Positions 34,811 to 44,498 of a stretch of DNA of 64,000 nt are shown one piece after another. The translations under genes and the position numbers were made by a program. Location of the stretch: NCBI GenBank assembly GCA_963210315.1, contig OY723242.1, positions 1,364,001 through 1,428,000 of the forward strand, read 5' to 3'. The stretch is from Rhynchopus euleeides. Lineage: Eukaryota; Euglenozoa; Diplonemea; Diplonemida; Diplonemidae. The number at the start of each line of letters is the position of its first letter. The first letter of the stretch is position 1. The notes below the pieces were generated by a model. The model was not told the DNA's origin, did not search any database, and saw only the letters and a program-made list of their open reading frames with translations.

Positions 34811-34867
34811 TGGAAGCGTCCAATGCAACACTCACAGCATAGAGGCCAAGTGTTTCTCGTAGTATTT

Positions 34868-35228
34868 TGCACATAACACACCTGTGTGGTACGGGAAATG
34901 CTACGAGGAACGCGATGGACTCGGGACTGCTGCTGGCCTCTCTTGCTATGGTTTACTTATGTTTCGTGCTCCACCTGCTCCACCTCATTCTGCACTTCAG
35001 ATGATCCACTTCACGTGGGTTACGGGGTTTGGGACAACGATGATATGTTGTGTCCGACGACAAGGTAAGGTAAGCTCATCGAGGTACACCAAACCGGAGT
35101 TGTCAAATCAAAAAAAAAAATATGGGGGGGGGGGTTTTTCAAAGTGCAAGAGGTGGAGCCCGTTCAACAGGTGGAAGCGTCCAATGCAACACTCACAGCA
35201 TAGAGGCCAAGTGTTTCTCGTAGTATTT
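34868..35228 (+). mobile_element. Intact 'Y' element copy
   Basis: This 361 bp unit begins GCACATAACACACCTGTGTGG with the CACAC/GTGTG hairpin. It has an A-run and G-run near 35107-35135 and ends GTAGTATTTT. It is preceded directly by the end of another copy. After it the sequence resumes as CCTTCCCCTTCCCC, exactly where the array flank of copies 2 and 3 continues. Confidence 0.55.
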
Positions 35229-37045
35229 TCCTTCCCCTTCCCCTTTGTCCATCCCCCATTCAGAGCATTGAAGAAGCTTCACATCACAGAGCATCACAGC
35301 CATGGGGCTGTGCGACAATCTCGTCACCGCGGCTCCCTGATTGGGCTCTCTCTCACTGGCGATTCAAAGTTTGAGGCGATCTTTCCCCATCATCCCTGAC
35401 TGGTCTTGGCCAATCGGCGGGGTTCTGGCTAAACCCCACGTGGCTGAACCCCGCCGAAACACTGACAAGCTTCACCAGAAGACAATCCCAGTTCAAATCA
35501 GGCGAAAAATGACCTCAGCGCTTGCAGAGTGGTCTCGCTACCACGCCCTGTCGGCACTGGGCGACAAGGCCGCCGGTTCTGGGGCGACTTCCATCCCGAC
35601 TTTCATCCAATCGCTGTGTTGTTTGGCTTGCTAATTTATTTTAGTTATTTATTTTGCAATGGAAAAAAGTAGCGCCGTGGCGCCGCTCGGTGTCCCTGCG
35701 CACATTGCTCCCGCAGGCACCGTTCGGACAAAACAAACAACGCTGCTCCAAGTCTATTTTACTTTGTCACAAACAGGGCCTCCTGTTCAGTGTCAGAAAG
35801 ACAGTGGTGGATCAGCGCTTTTTTTGGGCAACACCATCCTAGCCCCGCAGCAAAGGCTGCGGTGAGTTGCTTTTTTTTTTCCCGGATTTTTTTGGCGCAC
35901 AAAACTTAACCTACCTCGGGCAGCACAAGCTGGGTTTCGCTCTGGGTGGCCGTTCTCCGAGAGGCCTTTGCTACGAGTCGCTGGATGTCACGGGCTCTTC
36001 AGTCAGTGTGGGATGGGGGGTTTTTTTCGCTCAGAAGTGCAGAAAAGTGTGAGAAAGCCGCGAGCACCGCCTCACTACACCGGCTGTAAAGTGGCACAGT
36101 TTTGACACAGCCAGTGACACAGGGCAAAGGGTCCCCGGAGGGGGTGGGGAAGACGGCGGACCCCCCTCATTTGTTCTCACCCTTTTGGGGAGCGAAGGCG
36201 ACTTACCCCCCGACCCCCCAGCCTCTTGGACCGACGTTCATACCTTACCCCTCACACGGCTGTACCGGAAAGTGTCGTTATTTGGTGTTGTGATCAGGGG
36301 CGAAGACCCCCTCAGGCGTTGTGTGCTTCCCCTTCCCCGGAGGGGCGGCGAAATACCGGAAGTCGAAACGTGTTTCCGCTTTGACTGACCATGGCGAGTG
36401 GATTTGTTTGTGCGCCAAACAAGGGTTGAACACGCCTCGTGTGTTTTTTTTTCACTGCAACAGGGGCTCCTGTCCCGTGTCAAGAAGACTAGTAGGCAGC
36501 GCTTGGGCAACAAATACAACCTCCTCATCAGGCTGCGGAGTTGCTTTTGTTTTTCCCGGATTTGGCGCAAAACAGCCTTATCTTTATTGCCTGACGAAGG
36601 CTCGGTGTGAATGTGCGGACAGTCAACGCAACAAAGGCAAAAATGTAGATTGGGTTTTTGTCACCGGGCATTTCTTTGGCGTAAGTTGTCTCGCACGCAC
36701 CCTCGCAGGCATGAGATCGCCCTTGTCTGCGAGGGGTTGGTTTTCGCCGCCACCGCTAACATATTCCCCCACCTATGTTTACTCTCCAAACAACACACCT
36801 TGCCACTTGCCAGGCGGAAATGCAGCGATGGGGGGTGTGCTGGGTGTGTGCCGTCACAGTCGTCCCACGCGCCTGCCACTCACACACCACACTTTCTGCA
36901 GGCAATATTTTTCTGTCGTGTGCAATCAACGAAAACGATTTCTGCTGGTATACCTTTCGCATTTCTCCATAGATGTTGAGATCCTGCACGAAGCCCCGCC
37001 CAGCCAGTATTTTTCTCCCCCGCCATCCTGAACTCTATAAGTATA
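35229..37045. other. End of array homology and repeat-rich spacer
   Basis: Homology to the flanks of copies 2 and 3 ends near 35880 in a T-run. A diverged copy of about 35731-35930 follows at 36410-36580, sharing CAGGGCTCCTGT-like and CCCGGATTTGGCGC pieces. A left-type inverted arm lies near 36017-36095. A 236-residue + frame at 36321-37031 has no recognisable domain. No gene is supported. Confidence 0.5.
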
Positions 37046-37701
37046 CAGTGCCGCAGAAAAGTTTCGAACGAACAAAAGTTTTAAAATTCTCCGTTCGAAA
37101 GTTTTTTCGTCTCAAAACTTTTGTTTTGTTTTAAAAGTTATCTATCCTGCATCATGGGAGTTTCCTAGAGGTGTGTGGGATGATGTGCCACATGTGCAAC
37201 ACTCCAGCGCTGTGAACAGGCAGTCTTTGGGTCAGGCGGGTGTCAGCGTCCTTCAACCTCACTCAGGTTACTCCTATCTGTCCCCTATCGCCAGGTTTGC
37301 TGCGAGTTGCCAAAAGCGGATGAGTTTGCGGATCGCAGGCAGAGAGGCCAGAAGAGGAATGTCCAACCTCAACAGGGTCGTTATCCCCAGTCGAGTGGTT
37401 TCCGCAACCGAGCGGTCCATCCCTCCAAACCACACGACATGGGGGCCTTTTCGGGTCCACTGGATGCTGCTGACATCGCAAATAGAATGACCTCGACCTG
37501 TCCAGTCCTGTCAAGAAGTATTTTTAGTATCTCTCTTGTCAAGAAATCTTTGTCCGAAAACACTTCGGAGAAAGATCCTTGACTTTGAAACAAAGTATTG
37601 AACAAAAGAATGTTTTAAAATTTTTCGCGAAGCGCGATTTTAGTCTTAAAACTTAAAATTATCTTAAAATTTATCGTGTTCGAAACTTTTCTGTGGCACT
37701 G
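37046..37701. mobile_element. Tc1/mariner-type MITE
   Basis: Both ends start CAGTGCC(G/A)CAGAAAAGTT reading inward, giving terminal inverted repeats of about 25 bp with one mismatch. Each end is flanked by TA (37044-37045 and 37702-37703), the target duplication of Tc1/mariner elements. The 656 bp interior is AT-rich near the ends and has no transposase, so it is non-autonomous. Confidence 0.8.
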
Positions 37702-38867
37702 TATATTTTGTGACAAATGCACTGTGTTCACGACAATGTGCTCACGGAAAGCGTTCGGAGGGCCTTCGGCCTTCGCTCAGAATGCAGGAACGTGAGAAAA
37801 AAGTGAGCCGCCTCACAAAAAAAAACTAGCTGCAAAGTGACACAGTTTGATGATCAATGCCCCCCCCCCCCCTTTCAGATCCAAACGGTTGCAGTGGTGA
37901 GCAGTGTTTTGTTCCCACACCCCACCCAACGTGGCAGGTGGTTCTCCCCCCGGCAGGCTTGGCTGTTGGGCGGGGGCGCGTCCAGCGTTCGAAGAAATCG
38001 CGAACTGTCGTTGATCCACCCCCTTCTCTCTCTTCTCAATAGTAGCATGCAGGAGATAATCCTACAAGCTTCAGTTGTACGATTTCCTTCGTTACTTCGC
38101 TACATCGCTACGCTTCGTCGCTCGTATCTAGTCATAAAACTAGAGTGAACCCCCCCACAGGGGGGGACACTTCGGGTCTTGCCCTACTGGGGAGCGGGGG
38201 GTGCGCCAGGGTGCATTGTACGCCCCACCCCCCGTCCGGCATGCATGGAACAACAAGACAAACCAAAGGCACCCCCACACCAACTCTCGCACAGCCAACC
38301 GGGCCTTGCTGTTGCGAGCAAGGCAGCAAGCTGCCCCATCCTATGTGGCTAACGCCCTTTCCCCAGATGCCCCCGCCCCACCCCCTTTTTTTTTGCTCAG
38401 CCCGATTTTGGATTGGAAGTTAGGCGTGGCCAACTCAGGAACCTTTTTACCGTGCGGATCACTTGCGAACACTTCACACGCCCCGGCGGGCGGTGTGGGG
38501 GTGTTCTGCGTTCGAAGAACGCAAACTGTCGTTGCTACCTTCTCTCTTGTGATTCACTCGGTTGCATTAGTTTCTCCCCCCAAGAAGGCCACACCCAGCG
38601 AGCAGGCCCCCGCAGTGCGGCGGCAGGGTTTTTTTTTGGTTTTCTGCCGGGATGTCAACACCTGATGATAGACGGATTCTACATGCTTCTGCCGGCGAAG
38701 CCCCCCAGCCTCCCCCCCCCCCCCCCCCCCAAGACTGACCCAGCGCGCAGCGACCCCTCTCTGCCCCCCCCCCGCACATCACTCTTCATACCCAACAGGA
38801 CAATCCTTTGCCTGTCTCGTGCCTTGCGTGCTGCTTTTTAGGGTTCCCGGGAGGCCCGCAAAGCAAG
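37702..38867. other. Spacer before the sulfatase gene
   Basis: No gene is seen. It holds a left-type inverted arm (about 37759-37850), a reverse-oriented copy of a dispersed repeat (38058-38147, matching 59715-59790), two related stretches with GCGTTCGAAGAA and AACTGTCGTTG (near 37985 and 38500), and long C tracts near 38716. Confidence 0.5.
38840..38841 (+). promoter_or_regulatory. Predicted trans-splice acceptor for the sulfatase gene
   Basis: The pyrimidine-rich CTGCTTTTTAG ends 26 nt before ATGATG at 38868. The distance matches the receptor and phospholipase genes. The frame is open upstream but has no ATG there, which agrees with a start at 38868. Confidence 0.5.
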
Positions 38868-40406
38868 ATGATGCTCGCCGTGCTGCTGTGCGGTGCCGTG
38901 TCGCACCCCAATGTGCTGCACCTCCTCTCGGATGACATGCGCCCGCAGCTGGGGTGCTACGGGCATACGCAGATGCAAACACCGAACCTCGACAGGCTTG
39001 CCGAGACGGGGCTGCTCTTCACCCAGGCATACTCCAACTTCGCCTACTGCGCTCCTTCGCGGAACTCCTTCATGAGCGGCAGGCGTCCGGACCGCACCCG
39101 CGCCCTCACATTTCTTTCGACCTTCAGGGATGCCCCTGGGGCAGACAAGTGGGTGACCATGCCGCAGTTCTTCAAAAACAATGGGTACTTCACGTCTGCT
39201 GCAGGTAAGGTGTATCACGACCACATGGATGACGCAGAGTCCTGGACGTACCCCGCCAACCAGACAGCGTGGGTGAAGTGTGGCGAAGGGGATGTGGTGT
39301 CCGATGACCCTGCCGTGAGCCACGCGTTCTGCCGGATGACCAACGAGTCTGCCAAGCAGTATACCGACGAGGATCTCGCGCTGGATGAGGGGCTCAAGCG
39401 GATGGAGCTCGCGCATGCCTCTGGCAAGCCGTGGTGGGTCTCCATTGGCGTGCACCGCCCGCACACCAAGTGGCGCATGCCTGCTGAGTTCTCGGGGGAC
39501 ACGCTTTACCCTGACGGGACGGTGCTCCCCCCGAAGTTCCCGGAGGCGCCGACTGGCGTGCCCTTCATGTCGGGGAACTGGAACAGCACTGCGGACGATG
39601 TTGAGGATACGGCACACACATGCCAGGCATGCACGGTGCCTTCGGAGCGGGCGGTCATCTACCGGAGGTGGTATTACGCTGCGGTGACATATGCCGACCA
39701 CATGCTGGGGAAGGCCATCGACAAGCTGAAGGAGCTGGGTGTGGAGAACAACACCATTGTGGTGTTCCACTCCGACCACGGCTGGCAGCTGGGGGAGGTG
39801 AACGAGTGGTCGAAGAAGACGAACTCCGAGCTGGCCACACGCATCCCGCTCATCATCCGTGCGCCGTGGAAGACGGGGTCTGTCGGGAAGAAGACGGATG
39901 TGCGCTTCGAGCTGGTGGACCTCTACAAGACTGTTGCCGACCTGGCAGGGCTGCCCACTGCCGACGTGCAGGACTCTGTGCAGGGCTCCTCCGTTGCTGC
40001 CGTGTTCGATGCACCCGAGACCAAGGCGTTTGATGAGAAGGCGGCCTTCTCGCAGATCGGGCGTTGCGGCTGCCAGATGTACGGACAGCGCACCGTGCAG
40101 TGCGGGGAGAACGCGTGCGCGCGCACCAACCTCACGGATCCCGCCTTCAACTACATGGGCTACACAATGCGGACTGCAGCCTGGCGCTACACCGAGTGGG
40201 TGTCATGGGACTACACTGCGCAGGACCTGCTCGATGCGTCGTGGGAGTATCCCAACGGCAGGGAGCTCTACAGCCTGGCTTCCGACAACGGGACAGACTT
40301 CGACTACCCCGGGTACAGCACCAACCTGGCGGCTGACCCGCAGTATGCGGATGTCGTAGCGAAGCTCCATGGGGAGCTGAAGGCTGCTGTGCAGAAAATG
40401 AAGTGA
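38868..40406 (+). CDS. Iduronate-2-sulfatase-like sulfatase
   Basis: This 512-residue type I sulfatase hydrolyses sulfate esters, probably on polysaccharide. Motifs in order: a short hydrophobic leader (LAVLLCGAV); metal ligands Asp22-Asp23 (SDDMRPQLGCYG); the formylglycine site CAPSR with Cys61; GRRPDRTR; GKVYH; VHRPHTKW; SDHGWQLGE with Asp303-His304 as metal ligands; and TRIPLII. These follow human iduronate-2-sulfatase closely (CAPSR, SDHGW.LGE, RRPDTTR), and the length is close to that enzyme's 550 residues. All visible catalytic residues are present. Activity needs a formylglycine-generating enzyme, not seen here. Location is probably secretory or lysosomal, though the leader is short and lacks a basic N-terminus. 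The exact substrate is unknown. Confidence 0.9.
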   Translation: MMLAVLLCGAVSHPNVLHLLSDDMRPQLGCYGHTQMQTPNLDRLAETGLLFTQAYSNFAYCAPSRNSFMSGRRPDRTRALTFLSTFRDAPGADKWVTMPQFFKNNGYFTSAAGKVYHDHMDDAESWTYPANQTAWVKCGEGDVVSDDPAVSHAFCRMTNESAKQYTDEDLALDEGLKRMELAHASGKPWWVSIGVHRPHTKWRMPAEFSGDTLYPDGTVLPPKFPEAPTGVPFMSGNWNSTADDVEDTAHTCQACTVPSERAVIYRRWYYAAVTYADHMLGKAIDKLKELGVENNTIVVFHSDHGWQLGEVNEWSKKTNSELATRIPLIIRAPWKTGSVGKKTDVRFELVDLYKTVADLAGLPTADVQDSVQGSSVAAVFDAPETKAFDEKAAFSQIGRCGCQMYGQRTVQCGENACARTNLTDPAFNYMGYTMRTAAWRYTEWVSWDYTAQDLLDASWEYPNGRELYSLASDNGTDFDYPGYSTNLAADPQYADVVAKLHGELKAAVQKMK

Positions 40407-41822
40407 AGCCCCTTCCGTGTGTAGCAGTGTAGTGGCTGTGTGATGGCACCAAAAGCGCATGCAGTGTGGGTGTGTTTCGAGTGTCCTGTGCATTGGCATG
40501 GTTTAGTATCTTGCCAAGCATGCGGTTCACATAATGTGGTGGTGTGGTTCCAAGGTGTCAGGTGGTCAGACCCTGCCCTGTGATGGTATCTTCGAGTGCA
40601 GTGTGTCGTGTTGGGGCGGGCTGAATCACCACCGCATCTCGGGGGTGCAGGCGAAGGTGGGTTTGGGCTCACTTGAACCACTCCTCCCCCGGTTGTTTTG
40701 TTTGCTTTTTTTTTGAAGCGAGAAAAAGTCGCGAAGTGGCGAAGGAAAGTCGTACGACTGAAGCTTTCAGGATTAACACCTTTCATGCCCGTGTTTCACA
40801 TGGCCTCAAAAGCCTTGGGATATACGAGCGTGTGCTCAACGAAAAGCAGTTTGGAGCTGCTCTTTGCAGCTTCTGGACAGGGTGGTTCTACCAGAAAGCG
40901 GAAGGGATGCGATATTCAGAACAGCTGAAATTCCATGTGAAAAAACAGCGCATTCAAGCGGCGTTCGGCTCTTGCACACAATGCTATATCATGCACTGTG
41001 CGGCACCACAAGGGAGCCCAACGACGCGGTCTTGGTTTTCTTTCTGCAGCAGTGCTACTACCAGTTAGTCGCCCTTGCGTTCACGACCTCCCCCATGCAC
41101 ATGCATATCCGGCCAACTCTCGCTCTGGGGTGCAGGCGTGTGTTCCTTAGGGCACAGACGACTCCATCTCAAATGTGTGCCGCACTGATACAGTACAGCA
41201 GAGCGAAGCGCCCCTCCCGTCCAGCAGCCTTTCCCCTCTAATTTCCCCAAGCAAGCTTGCTTGCCACAGCGGAAGAGTCGCTGTGGGAGCGCACGGCGCG
41301 CGCAGCGACTGGAGAGGATCGCCTATTCACGGCAACACGCCCCTTCCGAAAGGGCCACAGCGCACTGCAGCTGCGGACAGAGAATACTATCGCTTTTGGT
41401 GAGACATGAAGGGAGCCTTTCAAACTGCGTCAAGCCTGCCTTCTCTTTTGTGAGGCGACTCACTTTTATGCAGTTCTGAGCGAAGACCCCGAATGCAGCG
41501 TTTGACGCTGGAACAGCGTGAGTCTATATTTGTTGCGTCCTTTCTCTTGTCAGGTGCCAGTGTGCCGCCTGTCTTGCCAGGGCAGACTCGCTTATGATGC
41601 AAGCCCAAGCGAAGGGCTCCGAAAAATGCGTGGTGTCTTTTTCGTTTTAACCCCAAAGGTCTCAGCCCTGCTTGCCCACGATCTTATATTTGAGGGGCAT
41701 TCGCTCTGAAGTGCAGAACAGTGAGCCGCCTCGCAATATAGGCTGCAACCCTGGCACACTTTGGCACAGAGCGGAGGCCCCCCTTTGACCTTCGTATTTT
41801 TTTTTGATGCGGCAAACGAAAT
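40407..41822. other. Spacer after the sulfatase gene, rich in dispersed repeats
   Basis: No gene is seen. A dispersed repeat begins near 40717 (GTCGCGAAGTGGCGAAGGAAA, then GTACGACTGAAGCTTT) and recurs at 59715. The part at 41245-41400 resembles 11325-11490. A right-type inverted arm ends at 41490 (CTGAGCGAAGACCCC) and a left-type arm begins at 41693 (GGGGCATTCGCTCTGAAGTG). Confidence 0.5.
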
Positions 41823-42770
41823 CAGGGTATAAGATAGACTTTTTTTCTGGCGCCGTTTTCCGGTTTTTCTGGTTTTGAAATTTTTCGCGCGCGCCTTCGG
41901 CGCGCGCGACCCGCGCAAACCCTCTCAGAATCACACCCAACACGGCTGGACCAGGCTCTGCCGAACAGCAGTGGCGTGTTGCTCCACGCAGCTCCCCGAA
42001 GGGACGGAACTGAGCTTTCAATGCGTCCACGTACTGACGGAGCGCGGCTTCGCATCACCTCCCGCATCAGGACAAACCCCCCTGAGGGTGCTGCTCTGCT
42101 GGTACGCCTCACGAAGGGCAACTACCTTCATGGTCGAGCTTGTTGCATGACCACCCCCTTGAGGCAGTCAGTCAGACGATGCGCACAACGTGCGCTCATG
42201 CGAACACCAGCGGGTGTCTCCAACACTGCACAAATCGCGGTCCCGCCAGAACCCGAATCCGTCGATCCTCTCCAAAGCGGACATGCACTCCCGAAAACAT
42301 CGGAGTTTGCATGTGTCATCCCCAGCAAGGCAAACGTGCTCGAGACAAGGTCGTAGCTTGCGTGGATGACAGGGTGGTCCTTGGCAGTGTGCACCGCAAC
42401 GAGATTGAGTGCATGCGCTCGGCAAGCCGCCCAGAAGGAGTACGGTGCGGTCGGAATGATCAAGCTACCGGAGTATCTCGAAACTTCAAACAGAGAAGAC
42501 CTGCATGACGAGGACATCACCACCCACCGGGTCCCGCTGGGCTCCTTTTCTCCGCTTCTCTGCTTTCTTTTGACTGTTTGAGCTCCGTGCGGATCACGAT
42601 GGGGTCACTTTCCATATTTTTTTGGCTAATGGTCCCACTGGTTGACTGTCACAAAGGTTCCCCAAAAACCGGCGAAAATCCGATCGGCCTTTTTTTTTTT
42701 CTTCCAGAAAACCGGAAACCGGGAAACCCTGGTTTTGAAAACCGGAAAACCAGACCTATCTTATCCCCTG
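41823..42770 (-). mobile_element. hAT-type DNA transposon remnant with 8 bp target duplication
   Basis: The 948 bp element begins CAGGGTATAAGATAG and ends CTATCTTATCCCCTG, imperfect inverted ends that extend into CCGGTTTTCTGGTTTT-like sequence. It is flanked by the direct repeat AACGAAAT (41815-41822 and 42771-42778). Ends of CAGGG type with an 8 bp duplication are typical of hAT elements. The minus strand carries a transposase-like fragment. The length is too short for a full transposase. Confidence 0.75.
42128..42523 (-). pseudogene. hAT transposase fragment
   Basis: The 131-residue minus-strand frame contains CRAHALNLVAVHTAKDHPVI, which resembles the C.AH.LNLV.VDAAK segment of hAT-family transposases (DUF4371 type), followed by a helical stretch ending FALLGMTHANSD. 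It lies inside an element with hAT-type ends. The frame is far too short for a working enzyme, and neighbouring pieces are in other frames, so this is a decayed copy. The assignment rests on that one motif plus context. Confidence 0.5.
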
Positions 42771-42778
42771 AACGAAAT

Positions 42779-44498
42779 GAAACAACCCAAGGCGAACATC
42801 GAACCGGGGGGTGGACTCCCCACACAACCCCCACTGAGGCTGTGCAGCGGGCACCCATGCTGCAACACCCTGCTCTCTCTCTCTCCCTCAACACTCGAGA
42901 GCGTGCCGCCTGACATGCTGCTCCTCTGCGGCTCCAGCCAACGCAAGCGCCATCCAGATCAAGCCGCAGCGGATCGCCCCCCTGCTGTGGCTAGTGGCTG
43001 TACAACACCAATAAGAATTCAGATCAAACGGTGCAGCGCTTGCCCTTCGTATTCCCTCCATATTGCGCCTGCTGCGCATCTGGTGGATGGGTGTACCGTG
43101 GCATACTGGCCCCTCCCGCCAAGCTCTTGACACGCAAATCATGGCAATGCAGGCCGATCCACCGGCCACCCAGGTCTCAGCAGCCTGGGTGGAGGGAGAG
43201 TAGAGGTCTTGCGTTGCTATTTTTTTTGCCTTTTTTTTTGATTCTCCACCACGGCCACCCAACCCCCCAACCCCCCCATTCCGGGGCTCGAAAAGAACAC
43301 TCCTTTATTGAAGGTTTCAGCGGTGGTTGTGGCGGGAGTTGTGTTTCCTCCCAGCCAGCCAGCCCCCTCTCCCCCCCTCCCCACCCTCCCACCCCCTCGT
43401 CCCCTCGTGACGGGGGGGGCACCGGCTAGCGGGGTTCGGCTCGTCAGGTGTCAAAACGATACACATCTGAGGACTTCGGCGAGTCTGCCGTCTAGTCGGG
43501 GTGCATTTTCCTCCCGACGTGGCGATGCGTCGTTGATGACGATGAAGGTGCCACTTTTCTCTCTTTTACTCCCATCCCGTCTCTTCACATGCGCCCGTTC
43601 CCCAGGCCCGCACGCACAGTGTGGTGGTCCGAAAGGAGTGCGGTGCGGTGCACTGCAGTGCTGTCTCTCTTGAAGAGTGTCTCTTCAGCGTTTGTTTCCA
43701 GCAGCCTGTCACAAAGTGGCGAATCAGTGTGCTTCTATGCTTTGTCGTTGATGACGTGGGGACCCGGAAGTGGCGAGTCTTTCTTCTTTACAGGTTGGTG
43801 CGAAACGAAGATAGCTTTGGCACAGATGGCAGATTTGCAGGCGACTTGCATCTGATGTGCTTGCTGTGATGGACAGCAACATGGATCCTGTTCAGTGTCA
43901 AATCCGATAGCGGCGCAGTGTACGTGTTTTTCTGCCTCGCCAGCACAGCTGGGGTCTGACACAGCCGCAGGCAGGTGTGGCACCCCCCAGAAACAGAACC
44001 AGAAACAGAGTAAGAAGGGCCTTGGCTCTGTGTCAAACTGTAGCAAAAAGGATTGCCGGGTTTCTTTTGTTTTGTTTGTGCTACCTTCTGGTCACCTGCA
44101 CGTTGGGGCGTGGAGTGTAGGTGAACAAAACATTGCTCCCACTGCAACCTTTTTAGTTCTGAACCCCTTCCGTGAGCACGGTGCGTTTGATACAAAAAAA
44201 TCGTGTCACGTAAGTTTTATGAGGCGGCTCACTTTTTCTGAGCGGAGGCCCCCGGTAGGTATATTAGGCTCGCAGGCCTGAATGCCCAGAAGAACTGGAA
44301 ACAGCGTCTGGGAGGAGAGCCAGAAGCCCCCGCTCTGGGTCGAACTGTCACACCAGGTTCCTCCCCTGGTCGGGGGGCGACGTTCCACCACACATCAGAG
44401 GGATCCAGCGGATGTGCTCTTGTTGCAGTGGTTGCACCGCCCCGTGACTTCGCCACACACCGCACCACCACCGCCAGACACACAGGGAAGACGAAGGG
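42779..44498. other. Spacer before the DUF4116 cluster
   Basis: No gene is supported. It holds poly-T/poly-C stretches near 43220-43290 and 43360-43420, and a right-type inverted arm ending near 44253 (GAGGCGGCTCACTTTTTCTG, then AGCGGAGGCCCCC). From about 44440 the sequence resembles the DNA just before DUF4116 copies B and C. The AG at 44476-44477 lies 21 nt before the ATG of copy A and is the likely trans-splice acceptor; another lies at 44427-44428. Confidence 0.5.

Larger units (their letters stand above)
30169..34867. mobile_element. 'Y' element expanded by minisatellite DNA
   Basis: The first ~247 bp (30169-30415) nearly match 34868-35112, the body of an intact copy. The last ~57 bp (34811-34867, starting GTGGAAGCGTCCAATGC) match that copy's end. 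Between them lie about 4.4 kb of minisatellite and unrecognised DNA, so the element looks like one Y unit stretched from within. Copies 2 and 3 of the array lack the whole block at the matching place (about 10671 and 20233). The head has a CACAC-CT-GTGTG hairpin and a 29-residue hydrophobic frame from 30216 of doubtful meaning. Confidence 0.55.
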
